Shown here in pieces: positions 16,853 through 25,293 of a stretch of DNA of 64,000 nucleotides. The translations under genes and the position numbers were made by a program. The notes beneath the pieces were generated by a model, which saw nothing but the letters and a program-made list of their open reading frames with translations, ran no database searches and had not been told where the DNA came from. The stretch comes from Teichococcus coralli. GTDB lineage: Bacteria; Pseudomonadota; Alphaproteobacteria; Acetobacterales; Acetobacteraceae. Numbering within the stretch: position 1 is the first letter of the stretch; each line of letters starts with the position of its first letter. The DNA is taken from NCBI RefSeq assembly GCF_009829925.1, contig NZ_SNVJ01000003.1:1-64000 (forward strand). The letters run 5' to 3'.

Positions 16853-17571
16853 TGGTGGATCTGGCGCAGATCTGGGTCTACCTGGCGCGTGACCCGCTGG
16901 CGGCGCTGACGGCCACCCTGCTCGCCTGGATGGCCGGGCTGAGGCTCGCCGAACTCTGCCGCTGGCATCCGGCGGCCAACCCGGTGGTTTTCGCGGTGGC
17001 CATCCTGGTGGCGCTGCTGCTCGCGAGCGGCGTCGAATACCGCGCCTATTTCGAAGGCGCGCAGTTCGTCCATTTCCTGCTCGGTCCGGCCACGGTGGCG
17101 CTGGCGGTGCCACTCTACCGGCAATGGCGCCATGTCCGCGCCTCCGCTCCCGCGGCGCTGCTGGCGGTCGTCTCGGGCGGCGCGGTGGCGGCGGCGGTGG
17201 GCGTCGCGCTGGGCTGGGCCTTCGGCGCCTCCCCGGCGGTGGTGGCAAGCTTGGCACCACGCTCCGTCACCACCCCGGTCGCCATGGGCATCGCGGAGCA
17301 GATCGGCGGCCTGCCCGGCCTGACGGCCACGGTGGTGCTCGCCTCCGGCGTGGTGGGCGCCACGCTGGGGCCGCTGGTGCTGAACGCCGCACGCATCCGC
17401 GACTGGCGCGCCCGCGGCCTGGCCATGGGGACGGCCGCCCATGGCCTGGGCACGGCGCGCGCCCTCTCGGTGAACACCGCGGCCGGTGCCTTCAGCGGCC
17501 TCGGCATGGGGCTGAACGCCCTGGCCACGGCGCTGCTGCTGCCGCTGGTCTGGCGCTTCTTCGCGGGCTGA
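16852..17571 (+). CDS. lrgB: LrgB-family membrane protein
   Basis: A 239-residue membrane protein with about seven hydrophobic segments. LrgB hallmarks are FLLGPATVALAVPLYRQW, the central glycine-rich stretch with ASLAPRSVTTPVAMGIAEQIGG, and near the end MGTAAHGLGTARAL. Length is standard for the family. It acts with LrgA in the LrgAB/CidAB complex. In plants a fused LrgAB homologue (PLGG1) carries glycolate and glycerate, so a transport role is possible besides lysis control. Coupled to lrgA by a one-base overlap. Confidence 0.92.
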   Translation: MVDLAQIWVYLARDPLAALTATLLAWMAGLRLAELCRWHPAANPVVFAVAILVALLLASGVEYRAYFEGAQFVHFLLGPATVALAVPLYRQWRHVRASAPAALLAVVSGGAVAAAVGVALGWAFGASPAVVASLAPRSVTTPVAMGIAEQIGGLPGLTATVVLASGVVGATLGPLVLNAARIRDWRARGLAMGTAAHGLGTARALSVNTAAGAFSGLGMGLNALATALLLPLVWRFFAG

Positions 17572-17592
17572 CCAGGGCGACCGGGGGAGAGG

Positions 17593-17635
17593 GGGTTCCG
17601 GGGGAGTGCATCTCCCCCAGCTTTCTTCGGAACCC
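17593..17635. terminator. Nested palindrome between convergent lrgB and sod
   Basis: Inner hairpin GGGGGAG-TGCAT-CTCCCCC (17600-17618) lies within an outer pair GGGTTCC/GGAACCC (17593-17599 with 17629-17635). It sits between two convergent genes and is nearly symmetrical, so it could stop transcription from both sides. There is no long T run on either strand. Confidence 0.5.
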
Positions 17636-17638
17636 TGG

Positions 17639-18385
17639 TCAGACGCCCAGCGAGCCGTCCTTGGCGGCGGCGTAGCGCTTGGCGACGCTGTCCCAGTTCA
17701 CCACGTTCCACCAGGCATTCAGGTAGTCGGCCCGGCGGTTGTTGTACTTGAGGTAGTAGGCGTGCTCCCACACGTCGTTGCCGAAGAGCACCCGCTGGCC
17801 GTCCATCAGCGGCGTGTCCTGGTTGGGGCGGGTGGTCAGCGCAAGCTTGCCGTCGCGGTCCACCGTGACGAACACGAAGCCCGAGCCGAAGACGCCGGCA
17901 CCGGCCTTGTTGAAGTTGCCCTTGAAGGCGTCGAAGCCGCCCAGGTCGCGCTCGATGGCCTGGGCCAGCTCGCCGGAGGGGTTGCCTCCCTTTCCGCCCA
18001 TCACCTGCCAGAACATGGCATGGTTCGCATGGCCGCCGCCATTGTTGCGGATGGCGGTGCGGACGGCCTCCGGCGCCTGGCCCAGCTTGGCCAGCAGGTC
18101 CTCCAGCTTCATCTGGGCAAGCTGGCTGTGGTCCTTCAGCGCGTTGTTGAGGTTGTTGACGTAGGCGGCATGGTGCTTGTCGTGGTGCAGCTCCATGGTC
18201 TTCGCGTCGATATGCGGCTCCAGCGCGTCGAAGGCGTAGGGTAGCTGCGGCAGCATGAAGGGGCCGCTGGACGTGCCGCTGGCGGCCTGCGCGAAGACGC
18301 GGCGCGGGGAAGCAAGCATGCCGGCGGCGAAGAGGGAGGCGCCGGCGGTCAACATCCCGCGGCGGGCGAGCATGGGGGTCGTCAT
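17639..18385 (-). CDS. Fe/Mn superoxide dismutase with Tat-type signal
   Basis: Converts superoxide to hydrogen peroxide and oxygen. The 248-residue precursor has an N-terminal export signal in which ARRGML fits the twin-arginine pattern, followed by a hydrophobic stretch and an AQA cleavage region. The mature enzyme shows FMLPQLPYAFDALEPHID, the first metal His in MELHHDKHHAAYV, the second in NHAMFW, GSGFVFVTVDRDGKL, and the metal ligands Asp and His in GNDVWEHAYY. Most SODs of this family are cytoplasmic, so the signal points to a folded, metal-loaded enzyme in the periplasm. Metal choice, Fe or Mn, is not decided here. It lies 74 bases downstream of the polyamine-type ABC operon. Confidence 0.93.
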   Translation of the reverse strand: MTTPMLARRGMLTAGASLFAAGMLASPRRVFAQAASGTSSGPFMLPQLPYAFDALEPHIDAKTMELHHDKHHAAYVNNLNNALKDHSQLAQMKLEDLLAKLGQAPEAVRTAIRNNGGGHANHAMFWQVMGGKGGNPSGELAQAIERDLGGFDAFKGNFNKAGAGVFGSGFVFVTVDRDGKLALTTRPNQDTPLMDGQRVLFGNDVWEHAYYLKYNNRRADYLNAWWNVVNWDSVAKRYAAAKDGSLGV

Positions 18386-18459
18386 TGGCGGAGGGCTCCC
18401 GGATGTGCCTTGCGCTCCAACGCGGCAGCCTGCCGCCGGATGCGGAGCAGTTCTGAACA

Positions 18460-19248
18460 CTACCGAGATGAGGCCTCGCCGCGCCGGCGCAAGAGCGTCA
18501 CCGCCAGCAGCAGCAACACCGAGAGCAGCACCATGACCATCGCCGCCGCCATGATGGTGAGGCTGAGCTGGTCGTTCAGCCCGGAAAACATCTGCCGGGG
18601 CAAGGTGCGCTGCGCCGGGCCCGCGAGAAACAGCGTGACCGTCACCTCGTCCAGGCTGGTGGCGAAGGCGAAGAGCGCCCCCGCCGCCACCCCCGGCAGG
18701 ATCTGCGGCAGGCAGATCCGGCGGAAGGCCCGGACCGGCGAGGCGCCACAGGCCGCCGCCGCGCGGAGCTGCACCGGATCGAACTGCTCCAGCGCCGCCA
18801 GAACCGTGACCACCACGAAGGGCGCGCCCAGCGTGGCATGGGCCAGCACCAGGCCGGTGAAGCTGTTGCTCAGCCCGAGCGGGCCGAAGGCCAGCAGCAG
18901 CGCCACGGCGACCACAATGGCCGGCACCACCATCGGCGCCATCGCCACCGCCAGCACCAGCATCCGGCCGGGAAAGCGGGCGCGCCACAGGCCGAAGGCG
19001 GCCAGCGTGCCGAGCGTGCCGGCCAGCAGCGCCGCCCCGGTGCCGATGCGCAGCGAGTTCCACAGCGCCGGCAGCCAGAAGCTGGAGGTCCAGAAGTCGG
19101 CATACCAGCGCAGCGAAAGGCCGGGCAGCGGGTAGGAAAGGAAGGAGCCCGCGGAGAAGGAGAGCGGCAGCACCGCCAGCACCGGCGCCACCAGGAAAAG
19201 CAGCGCCAGCAGGCCGAAGGCCCAGAGCAGGATGCGGGCGGGCCTCAT
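18460..19248 (-). CDS. ABC transporter permease, PotC-like
   Basis: Second inner-membrane permease of a spermidine/putrescine-class importer; 262 residues from ATG 19248. Six predicted membrane helices begin with ILLWAFGLLALLFLVAPVLAVLPLSF. The permease-ATPase coupling loop (EAA motif) is visible as AAAACGASPVRAFRRICLPQILPG, and LDEVTVTLFLAGPAQRTLPRQMF is typical of PotC. The start overlaps the PotB-like stop (ATGA), and a longer in-frame start inside that gene was rejected. It is the last gene of the potA-potD-potB-potC-ordered unit. Confidence 0.93.
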   Translation of the reverse strand: MRPARILLWAFGLLALLFLVAPVLAVLPLSFSAGSFLSYPLPGLSLRWYADFWTSSFWLPALWNSLRIGTGAALLAGTLGTLAAFGLWRARFPGRMLVLAVAMAPMVVPAIVVAVALLLAFGPLGLSNSFTGLVLAHATLGAPFVVVTVLAALEQFDPVQLRAAAACGASPVRAFRRICLPQILPGVAAGALFAFATSLDEVTVTLFLAGPAQRTLPRQMFSGLNDQLSLTIMAAAMVMVLLSVLLLLAVTLLRRRGEASSR

Positions 19249-20438
19249 GCCGTGCGCATCCGCGAGAAGCCGACCAGCCGGCCATAGATCCCGACCACCA
19301 CGGCGACGGCCGCCAGCAGCAGCAGCGAGAGCGCCGCCGCCATGCCCCAATTGACCGTGCGGGTGGCGTAGAAAGCGACGAAATAGGGGATCATCTGGTC
19401 ATTGGCGCCGCCCAGCAGCGCCGGCGTGACGTAGAAGCCCAGCGCCTGGATGAAGACCAGCAGGCACCCCGCCCCCACCCCGGGCAGGGAGAGCGGCAGC
19501 GAGATGCGCAAGAAGGTCCGCCAGGGCGAGGCACCCAGCGAAAGGGCCGCGCGCGGCAGGCGCCAGTCCAGCGCGCGCAGGCTGGCATAGATGGGCAGCA
19601 CCATGAAGGGCAGCAGGATGTGCACCATGCCCAGCAGCACGGCGCCCCGGTTGAACAGCAGCGGCAGCGGCCCGGCGGTGAGTTGCAGCGCCTGCAGGGC
19701 GGCGTTGACCACGCCCTCCCGCTGCAGCAGCACCGTCCAGGCGGCGGTGCGGACGATCAGGCTGGTCCAGAAGGGCAGCAACACCCCCGCCAGCAGCCAG
19801 GGTACCGCGCGCGGCGGCGCGGTGGCGATCAGCCAGGCCAGCGGATAGCCGATCGCCAGGCAGGCCAGCGTTGCCAGCGCGCCGATCCAGAGCGTTCGCC
19901 AGAGGATGCCGCGGAAGATCGCCTGTTCCGGCGGCGCCGCGCCGATGCTGCCCGTGGAGTCGCGCTTCAGGTCGAGCACGGCGAGCAGGTGGAAGTCGGA
20001 GACCGGCCCTGCGGCCCGGCGGATCGCCGCCCAGGGCGTGGGCGTGCCCCATTCCTCGGCGAGGTCGAGCAGCTTCTCGCGCGCGCCACCCTCGAAGGGC
20101 GGGGCGACGCGGCGGGCGGTCATCGGCAGCAGCGAGCGGAAGCCGGGCCAGTCGTTGTTCAGCCGGGCGGCGGCGCGCGCCACCTCGCCCTCGCCGTTCG
20201 CGCGGTCCCGCTCGCGCGCGGCGCGCAGGTCCTCGACCAGCGCGGCGAAGGCGGCCTCGCCGGGCGCCGCCTTGCCGTCCCAGCCGTCGAGCGCCGCCAG
20301 GGTGCGCGGCAGCACCGGCGGCACGTCCGGCTCGCCCACGGCGCGCAGCAGAAAGGCGCCGATCGGCAGCACGAAGACGGCCAGCAGGAAGAGGAGCAGC
20401 GGCGCCACCAGCGCCGCCGCGGCGAGCCGTCCGCGCAA
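19245..20438 (-). CDS. ABC transporter permease, PotB-like with large periplasmic insert
   Basis: First permease subunit of the same importer, 397 residues, longer than E. coli PotB (about 275). After the first membrane helix (LAAAALVAPLLLFLLAVFVLPIGAF) there is a hydrophilic segment of about 130 residues (roughly 35-165) before the second helix near ILWRTLWIGALATLACLAIGYPLAWL, which should lie in the periplasm. The EAA coupling loop reads AALSLGASPWRTFLRISLPLSLPG. The likely start is TTG at 20438, two bases after the TAG of the binding-protein gene; no ATG fits. Similar inserted variants occur in other alphaproteobacterial polyamine-type transporters. Confidence 0.92.
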   Translation of the reverse strand: MRGRLAAAALVAPLLLFLLAVFVLPIGAFLLRAVGEPDVPPVLPRTLAALDGWDGKAAPGEAAFAALVEDLRAARERDRANGEGEVARAAARLNNDWPGFRSLLPMTARRVAPPFEGGAREKLLDLAEEWGTPTPWAAIRRAAGPVSDFHLLAVLDLKRDSTGSIGAAPPEQAIFRGILWRTLWIGALATLACLAIGYPLAWLIATAPPRAVPWLLAGVLLPFWTSLIVRTAAWTVLLQREGVVNAALQALQLTAGPLPLLFNRGAVLLGMVHILLPFMVLPIYASLRALDWRLPRAALSLGASPWRTFLRISLPLSLPGVGAGCLLVFIQALGFYVTPALLGGANDQMIPYFVAFYATRTVNWGMAAALSLLLLAAVAVVVGIYGRLVGFSRMRTA

Positions 20439-20439
20439 G

Positions 20440-21489
20440 CTACTTCGCGACCCAGTTGTTGAAGCGCTGGTTCAGCTTGTCGAGGTTGTCCAGCCAGAAC
20501 TGGTCGTTGATCTGCAAGGCGTCCTCGTGGTTTTCCGGCGTGGTCGGCAGGTTGGCCTGCACGGCGGGGGGGATGCTGTCCGCCGCACCCTTGGCGGTCG
20601 GGCCGTAGGGGATGCGCTGGGCGAGCTGCGCCTGGCGCTGCGGCTGGGTGGCGAAGTTGATGAAGTCCAGCGCCTTCTGGCGGTTCGGGCTGTCCTTCAT
20701 GACCACCCAGGAGTCCAGCGTGAAGAGGTTGTTGGTCCAGGTGATGCCGAAGTTGCGGTTGTCGTTCTGGTTGGCGGCGGTGATGCGGCCGTTATAGGCG
20801 TCGGTCATCGCCACCTCGCCGCTGGCGAGCAGCTGCGCCGGCTGGCTGCCGCGCTCCCACCAGACGAGGTCGGACTTCAGCGTGTCGAGCTTGCGGAAGG
20901 CGCGGTCCACGCCGGCATTGGTGCCGAGCATCTTGTACACCTCGCTCGGCTTCACGCCGTCGGCCAGCAGGGCGATCTCCAGCGTGGTCTTCGGGCCCCG
21001 CCGCAGCCCGCGCTTGCCCGGGAACTTCTTGGTGTCGAAGAAGTCGGCCCAGCTCTTCGGCGCCTCCTTCAGCCGCTCCTTGTCGTAGGCCAGCACGAAG
21101 GAATACAGGATGGTGCCGACGCCGCACTCGTTCACCGCAGCGGGGATGAAGCGGTCCTTGCCGCCGAGCGCGCCGTAGTCGATGCGCTCGAACAGCCCCT
21201 CGTCGCAGCCGAGCAGCAGCTCCTCGCTCTCCACCTGCACCGCGTCCCAGTTGTTGGCGCCGGACTGCACCTTGGCGCGCAGCACGCCGACGCCGCCGTC
21301 CCAGGTCTCCTCCAGCAGGCGGGTGTTGGCCTCCTGCTGGAAGGGGCGGAAGAAGATGTCCCGCTGCACGTCCTGGTAGGCCCCGCCCCAGGAAACCACC
21401 GTCAGGTCCCGGCCCTGGGCCATCGCCTGTCCGCCCAGCAGCACCGTTCCCAGCGCCAGGGCGGCGCAAAAGCCTCTCCGCAGCATCAT
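20440..21489 (-). CDS. Spermidine/putrescine-type periplasmic binding protein (PotD-like)
   Basis: A 349-residue periplasmic solute-binding protein with signal peptide MMLRRGFCAALALGTVLLGGQAMAQ. The mature start LTVVSWGGAYQDVQRDIFFRPFQ is characteristic of extracellular solute-binding family 1 members linked to polyamine transport. Further family blocks are WDAVQVESEELLLGC, YSFVLAYDKERLKEAPKSWADFFD, KFPGKRGLRRGPKTTLEIALLADG, and SGEVAMTDAYNGRI. An AGGGAG Shine-Dalgarno precedes the tandem ATGs. It lies between the ATPase and PotB-like genes. Polyamine, opine or related cation is the probable ligand class; the exact ligand is unknown. Confidence 0.92.
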   Translation of the reverse strand: MMLRRGFCAALALGTVLLGGQAMAQGRDLTVVSWGGAYQDVQRDIFFRPFQQEANTRLLEETWDGGVGVLRAKVQSGANNWDAVQVESEELLLGCDEGLFERIDYGALGGKDRFIPAAVNECGVGTILYSFVLAYDKERLKEAPKSWADFFDTKKFPGKRGLRRGPKTTLEIALLADGVKPSEVYKMLGTNAGVDRAFRKLDTLKSDLVWWERGSQPAQLLASGEVAMTDAYNGRITAANQNDNRNFGITWTNNLFTLDSWVVMKDSPNRQKALDFINFATQPQRQAQLAQRIPYGPTAKGAADSIPPAVQANLPTTPENHEDALQINDQFWLDNLDKLNQRFNNWVAK

Positions 21490-21577
21490 GCTCTCCCTCT
21501 GCCTTTCCCTCTGCGCCTTGCCCGGCGCTTCCCGCCGCGAGGGTAGTGCCGAGGGATGCGGGTTGCGAAGAGGGTTT

Positions 21578-22681
21578 TCAGGCCGCGTAGGCCAGCGCAT
21601 GCGCCGCCTCCCAGGCCAGCGCGGCGGGACCGCCGATGGCGGGAAGCTGCCCGCCGCCGACCGGCCGCTTCACCAGCACCTCCCCACGAGCCTCGTCCCC
21701 CTGGCCGAGCGCCAGCCGCAGCCGGACATGGTCGCCCTGGAAGATCGCCTCCTGCAGGGTCGCCGCCAGCGCGCCCTCCCCCAGATCCTGCGGCGCCACC
21801 GGCGCGACGGCGACCCGCTCCGGCCGGATCGTCACCCAGCAGCGGCTGCCCGGCGGGCCGCAGTCCACCGGGCGGGCGGAAACCTCGGGGCCGCAGTCCA
21901 GCGCCACGCGCACCAGGTCGTCCTCCGCCGCCAGCACCTTGCCCGCCAGCCGGTTGTTCTCGCCGACGAAGCCGGCGACGAAGGCATTGGCCGGCCGCTC
22001 ATAGATCTCGCGCGGCGGCGCGAGCTGGCGGACCAGCCCGCCCTCGAACACCGCGATGCGGTCGGAGAGCGTCAGCGCCTCCGCCTGGTCGTGCGTCACA
22101 TACATCATGGTCAGGCCGAGCCGCTGGTGCAGCGCGCGGATCTCGTACTGCATCTCCTCGCGCAGCGCCTTGTCGAGCGCGCCCAGCGGCTCGTCCAGCA
22201 GCACGATCGGCGGCTCGAAGACCATGGCCCGGGCCAGCGCGATGCGCTGCTGCTGCCCGCCCGAGAGCTGCGCCGGCCGGCGGTCGCCAAAGCCTTCCAG
22301 GCGAACCATGGCGAGCGCCCTGGCCACCCGCCCGGCGCGCTCGGCCTTCGGCACGCCGCGCACCTCCAGCGGGAAGCCGACATTCTCGGCGACGCTCATG
22401 TGCGGGAACAGCGCGTAGGACTGGAACACCACGCCGATGCCCCGCTTGTGCGGCGGCAGGCGGGCGATGTCGCGCCCCTCCAGCAGGATATGGCCCTCGC
22501 TCGGCTGCTCGAAGCCGGCCAGCATCATCAGCGTGGTGGTCTTGCCCGAGCCGGAGGGGCCGAGCAGGGTCAGCAGCTCGCCACGCTCCACCGCCAGGTC
22601 GAGCTGCCGCACGGCATAGCCCGACGCCGCCGGCCCATAGGCCTTGCGCACCCCCTCGAACCGGACCAGCGGCTCCGCCAT
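21578..22681 (-). CDS. ABC transporter ATP-binding protein, PotA-like
   Basis: Energising subunit of the polyamine-type importer; 367 residues. Walker A is GPSGSGKTTTLMMLAGFE, the Q-loop FQSYALFPHMSVAENVGF, the ABC signature QLSGGQQQRIALARA, Walker B VLLDEPLGALD, and the switch His VTHDQAEAL. A C-terminal TOBE-like regulatory domain (about 240-367) follows, as in PotA/CysA-type ATPases. It is the first gene of the operon potA-potD-potB-potC-like. A 105-base gap upstream separates it from the divergent hydrolase gene and must contain both promoters. Confidence 0.94.
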   Translation of the reverse strand: MAEPLVRFEGVRKAYGPAASGYAVRQLDLAVERGELLTLLGPSGSGKTTTLMMLAGFEQPSEGHILLEGRDIARLPPHKRGIGVVFQSYALFPHMSVAENVGFPLEVRGVPKAERAGRVARALAMVRLEGFGDRRPAQLSGGQQQRIALARAMVFEPPIVLLDEPLGALDKALREEMQYEIRALHQRLGLTMMYVTHDQAEALTLSDRIAVFEGGLVRQLAPPREIYERPANAFVAGFVGENNRLAGKVLAAEDDLVRVALDCGPEVSARPVDCGPPGSRCWVTIRPERVAVAPVAPQDLGEGALAATLQEAIFQGDHVRLRLALGQGDEARGEVLVKRPVGGGQLPAIGGPAALAWEAAHALAYAA

Positions 22682-22786
22682 CGCCCACTCCTTCGCGTTC
22701 CGGCACGCTGCATCGGGTCGTCCGGGCGGGGTTGTCAACCGGGCGCCGCACCGCGAGGGTGGGCGCGAGAGAACCGGAGGACAAGC

Positions 22787-23809
22787 ATGGCCGAAGCGGA
22801 TGCCACCCTGATCGCCACGCGCGATGGCGCGGTGGGGCGGCTGCTGATGAACCGCCCGCGCGCCCTGAACGCGCTGGACCTGGCGATGATCGACGGCATG
22901 GCCGCCGCGATCGCCGCCTGGCGCGAGGACCCGTCCCTGCGGCTGGTGCTGCTGGAAGGCGCCGGCGGCCGCGCCTTCTGCGCCGGCGGCGACGTGCGTC
23001 GGGTGCGCGAGCAGGTGCTGGCCGGGGACCACGCGGCGGTGGAGGCCTTTTTCAGCCATGAATACGGGGTGAACGGCGGCATCGCCGCCTTTCCGCGCCC
23101 CTGGGTCAGCCTGATCGACGGCGTCTGCATGGGCGGCGGCATCGGCGTCGCGGTGCATGGCAGCCACCGCATCGTCACCGAGCATGCCATGCTCGCCATG
23201 CCGGAAACGGCGATCGCCCTCTTCCCCGATGTCGGCACCAGCTACGTGCTGCCGCGCCTGGCGGGCGGGCTGGGGCGCTGGCTGGCGCTGACCGGCGCGC
23301 GGCTGAACGGCGCCGAGGCGGTGGAGGCCGGGCTGGCGACGCACTTCGTCCCGCGCGAGCGGCTGGAGGCCCTGCGCGCCGCGCTGCTGGCGGAAGGCGA
23401 TGCGAAGGTGGTGGAGCGCTTCGCCGAGCCGGTGGCGCCCGGCCGGATCGCCGCCCTGCGCCCGGCCATCGACCGCTGCTTCGCGCATGACACCCGCGCC
23501 GCCATCGAGTCGGCCCTGCGGAAGGAGGACAGCGACAAGGAGAGCAGCGACAAGGAGGGCAGCGGCTGGGCGCGCGAGCAGCTCGCCATCCTGGAGCATG
23601 TCTCGCCGACCAGCGTGGCGGTGACGCTGGAACTGCTGAGGCGCGGCGCGACGCTGCCCCTGCCGGCCTGCCTGGAGATGGAGCTTTCGCTCACCCGTGG
23701 CGTCACCCGCCACCCCGACTTCGCCGAGGGTGTGCGCGCCGTGCTGGTGGACAAGGACAACGCGCCGCGCTGGCAGCCGGCGGCGGACCCGGTCAGCCTG
23801 TTCGGCTGA
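22787..23809 (+). CDS. Enoyl-CoA hydratase family, 3-hydroxyisobutyryl-CoA hydrolase-like
   Basis: A 340-residue crotonase-fold enzyme. Length and motifs match 3-hydroxyisobutyryl-CoA hydrolase of valine breakdown rather than a standard 260-residue hydratase: NRPRALNALDLAMIDGM, GRAFCAGGDVRRV, SLIDGVCMGGGIGVAVHGSHRI, and the diagnostic MPETAIALFPDVGTSYVLPRL with its catalytic acid. The C-terminal ECH_2 part includes LEMELSLTRGVTRHPDFAEGVRAVLVDKDN. A short internal duplication (SDKESSDKEGSG, about residues 247-258) comes from a 15-base tandem repeat. GGAGG lies six bases before the ATG. The 3' end overlaps the convergent MFS gene by 17 bases. Confidence 0.9.
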   Translation: MAEADATLIATRDGAVGRLLMNRPRALNALDLAMIDGMAAAIAAWREDPSLRLVLLEGAGGRAFCAGGDVRRVREQVLAGDHAAVEAFFSHEYGVNGGIAAFPRPWVSLIDGVCMGGGIGVAVHGSHRIVTEHAMLAMPETAIALFPDVGTSYVLPRLAGGLGRWLALTGARLNGAEAVEAGLATHFVPRERLEALRAALLAEGDAKVVERFAEPVAPGRIAALRPAIDRCFAHDTRAAIESALRKEDSDKESSDKEGSGWAREQLAILEHVSPTSVAVTLELLRRGATLPLPACLEMELSLTRGVTRHPDFAEGVRAVLVDKDNAPRWQPAADPVSLFG

Positions 23810-24950
23810 GCCTGCCGGGCCGGGCGTCGGCCAGCGCCACCAGCAGGGCGGCGAGCGAAAGGCCGAGCCCGGCGCCGAACACGGCGGCATGGCTGTCCCC
23901 GGTGGCGTGGAACAGCGCCGCCAGGGCGAAGCCGGTGCCGGACTGGGCCAGCGCGTAGATCGCGGTGGCCCGCACCCAGAGCAGGCCCGCGGCCTGCCCG
24001 GCCCGCTCCCGCGCGTCGGCGAGCGCCACGGCGGTGGCCCCGATACCGGCGAAGCCGCAAGCCGGCGCGGCCAGCAGAAGCGCCGCGGGGCCGGGCAGCA
24101 GGGTGGCGCCCAGCCCGACGACCTGCAGCGCCATCCAGGCCGCCAGCGTCCTCCGCCCGCCGAGGCGCCCGGCGATCCGCCCGCCCATGAGCGTGCCGGC
24201 GATGCCCCCCAGCCCGAACAGCACCCAGAGCAGCCCCACCGCCACCACGCCCAGCCCGCGGCCCCGCGCGCCCAGATCGGCCAGGTAGACCATCGGCGCG
24301 GTCATGCCGGCGGCCGACAGGCCGTAGGCCAGCAGCAGCGCGCCCGCCCGCGGCACCGGCTGGCCCCGCGGCAGGCGGGTGACCTCGGCGGCCGGCGGGG
24401 CCGGCCAGGAGCGGCGCATCGCTCCCCAGATCATCGCGCACAGCGCCGCCAGCCCGAGCCAGCTGCCGATGATTCCGACCGGCCGCAGCGCCGGCACGGC
24501 CAGCGCGCCCAGCACCACGCCCGCCCCGACCCCGGCGACGACGATGCCGCCCGCCGCCCCGCGCCGCGCGGGCGCCGTCACCGCCTGCACCGCCGGGCCG
24601 GCCAGCGCCATCAGCACGCCCCCCGCCACGCCTGCCAGCCCGCGCCAGAGGCCGAGCCAGGCGACGCCAGCCGGCAGCGCGCAGGCCAGAAAGGCCAGCA
24701 CGACCAGCGCCATGCCGGCATCCAGCGCCGCCGGCACGCCAAGCCGGCGGCCGAGCCCGCGCCCGCCCAGAACGCCCAGCAGGTAGCCCGTGAAGTTGCA
24801 GGCGCCGAGCAGCCCGGCCTCCGCACCGCTCACCCAGCCGGCGGCGACCAGGGCGGGAAACAAGGGCACATAGGCGAAGCGGGCCAGCCCGATGCCGGCG
24901 CAAACCGCGCCCGCCCCGGCCAGCGGAACGGCCAAGCCAGGCCGGCTCAA
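23793..24950 (-). CDS. MFS transporter, YbfB/YjiJ family
   Basis: A 385-residue inner-membrane carrier with about twelve hydrophobic segments. The first helix motif GIGLARFAYVPLFPALVAAGWVSGAEAG and the next segment GLLGACNFTGYLLGVLGGRGLGRRLG are characteristic of the YbfB/YjiJ branch of the major facilitator superfamily. Substrate is unknown. The apparent start is TTG at 24950, ten bases downstream of the small secreted protein gene. It therefore may be the last gene of a unit running regulator, kinase, small protein, carrier. Convergent 17-base overlap with the hydrolase gene. Confidence 0.85.
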   Translation of the reverse strand: MSRPGLAVPLAGAGAVCAGIGLARFAYVPLFPALVAAGWVSGAEAGLLGACNFTGYLLGVLGGRGLGRRLGVPAALDAGMALVVLAFLACALPAGVAWLGLWRGLAGVAGGVLMALAGPAVQAVTAPARRGAAGGIVVAGVGAGVVLGALAVPALRPVGIIGSWLGLAALCAMIWGAMRRSWPAPPAAEVTRLPRGQPVPRAGALLLAYGLSAAGMTAPMVYLADLGARGRGLGVVAVGLLWVLFGLGGIAGTLMGGRIAGRLGGRRTLAAWMALQVVGLGATLLPGPAALLLAAPACGFAGIGATAVALADARERAGQAAGLLWVRATAIYALAQSGTGFALAALFHATGDSHAAVFGAGLGLSLAALLVALADARPGRLSRTG

Positions 24951-24959
24951 GCGGTGGCC

Positions 24960-25235
24960 CTAGTCGGCGGGAACCGGGCGGGGATTGTGCTGGGCGGTGC
25001 GCAGGGCACGGCGCAGCTTGGAGACGCCCTGCCGGACCTGCCCCTCCTGGCAGAGCTGGACGCCTTCCTCGCCCAGGCTGCGGGCCGGCTCCTGCCGCCC
25101 GCGCGGCAGGAGGGCGAGGCGCTGCGCGAGGTCCTCGCAATCCTCCGGGCCCGGGCTGAGCACGCGCAACTCCGCCGCGCCGGCCGGAGCGGCGGCCAGA
25201 AAGGCGACGAGCAGGCAAAGATGGCACAGCGGCAT
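24960..25235 (-). CDS. Small secreted hypothetical protein
   Basis: Unrecognised. The 91-residue product starts with a clear signal peptide (MPLCHLCLLVAFLAAAPAGAA); the mature part of about 70 residues is charged and largely helical, with two cysteines (EDCEDL and QLCQEG). The spacing of Leu/Ala in LGEEGVQLCQEGQVRQGVSK resembles a single TPR-like helix pair, but this is weak. It lies 58 bases downstream of the histidine kinase gene and directly upstream of the MFS gene, so it may be part of the same signalling unit. ATG 25235 was chosen because it begins the signal peptide; an in-frame ATG at 25283 also exists. Confidence 0.65.
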   Translation of the reverse strand: MPLCHLCLLVAFLAAAPAGAAELRVLSPGPEDCEDLAQRLALLPRGRQEPARSLGEEGVQLCQEGQVRQGVSKLRRALRTAQHNPRPVPAD

Positions 25236-25293
25236 GGCGCCCAGTCTGGCCGCCGCACCCCTGCCCGGCGATGGGCTGGGCATGAAGCCTCGG

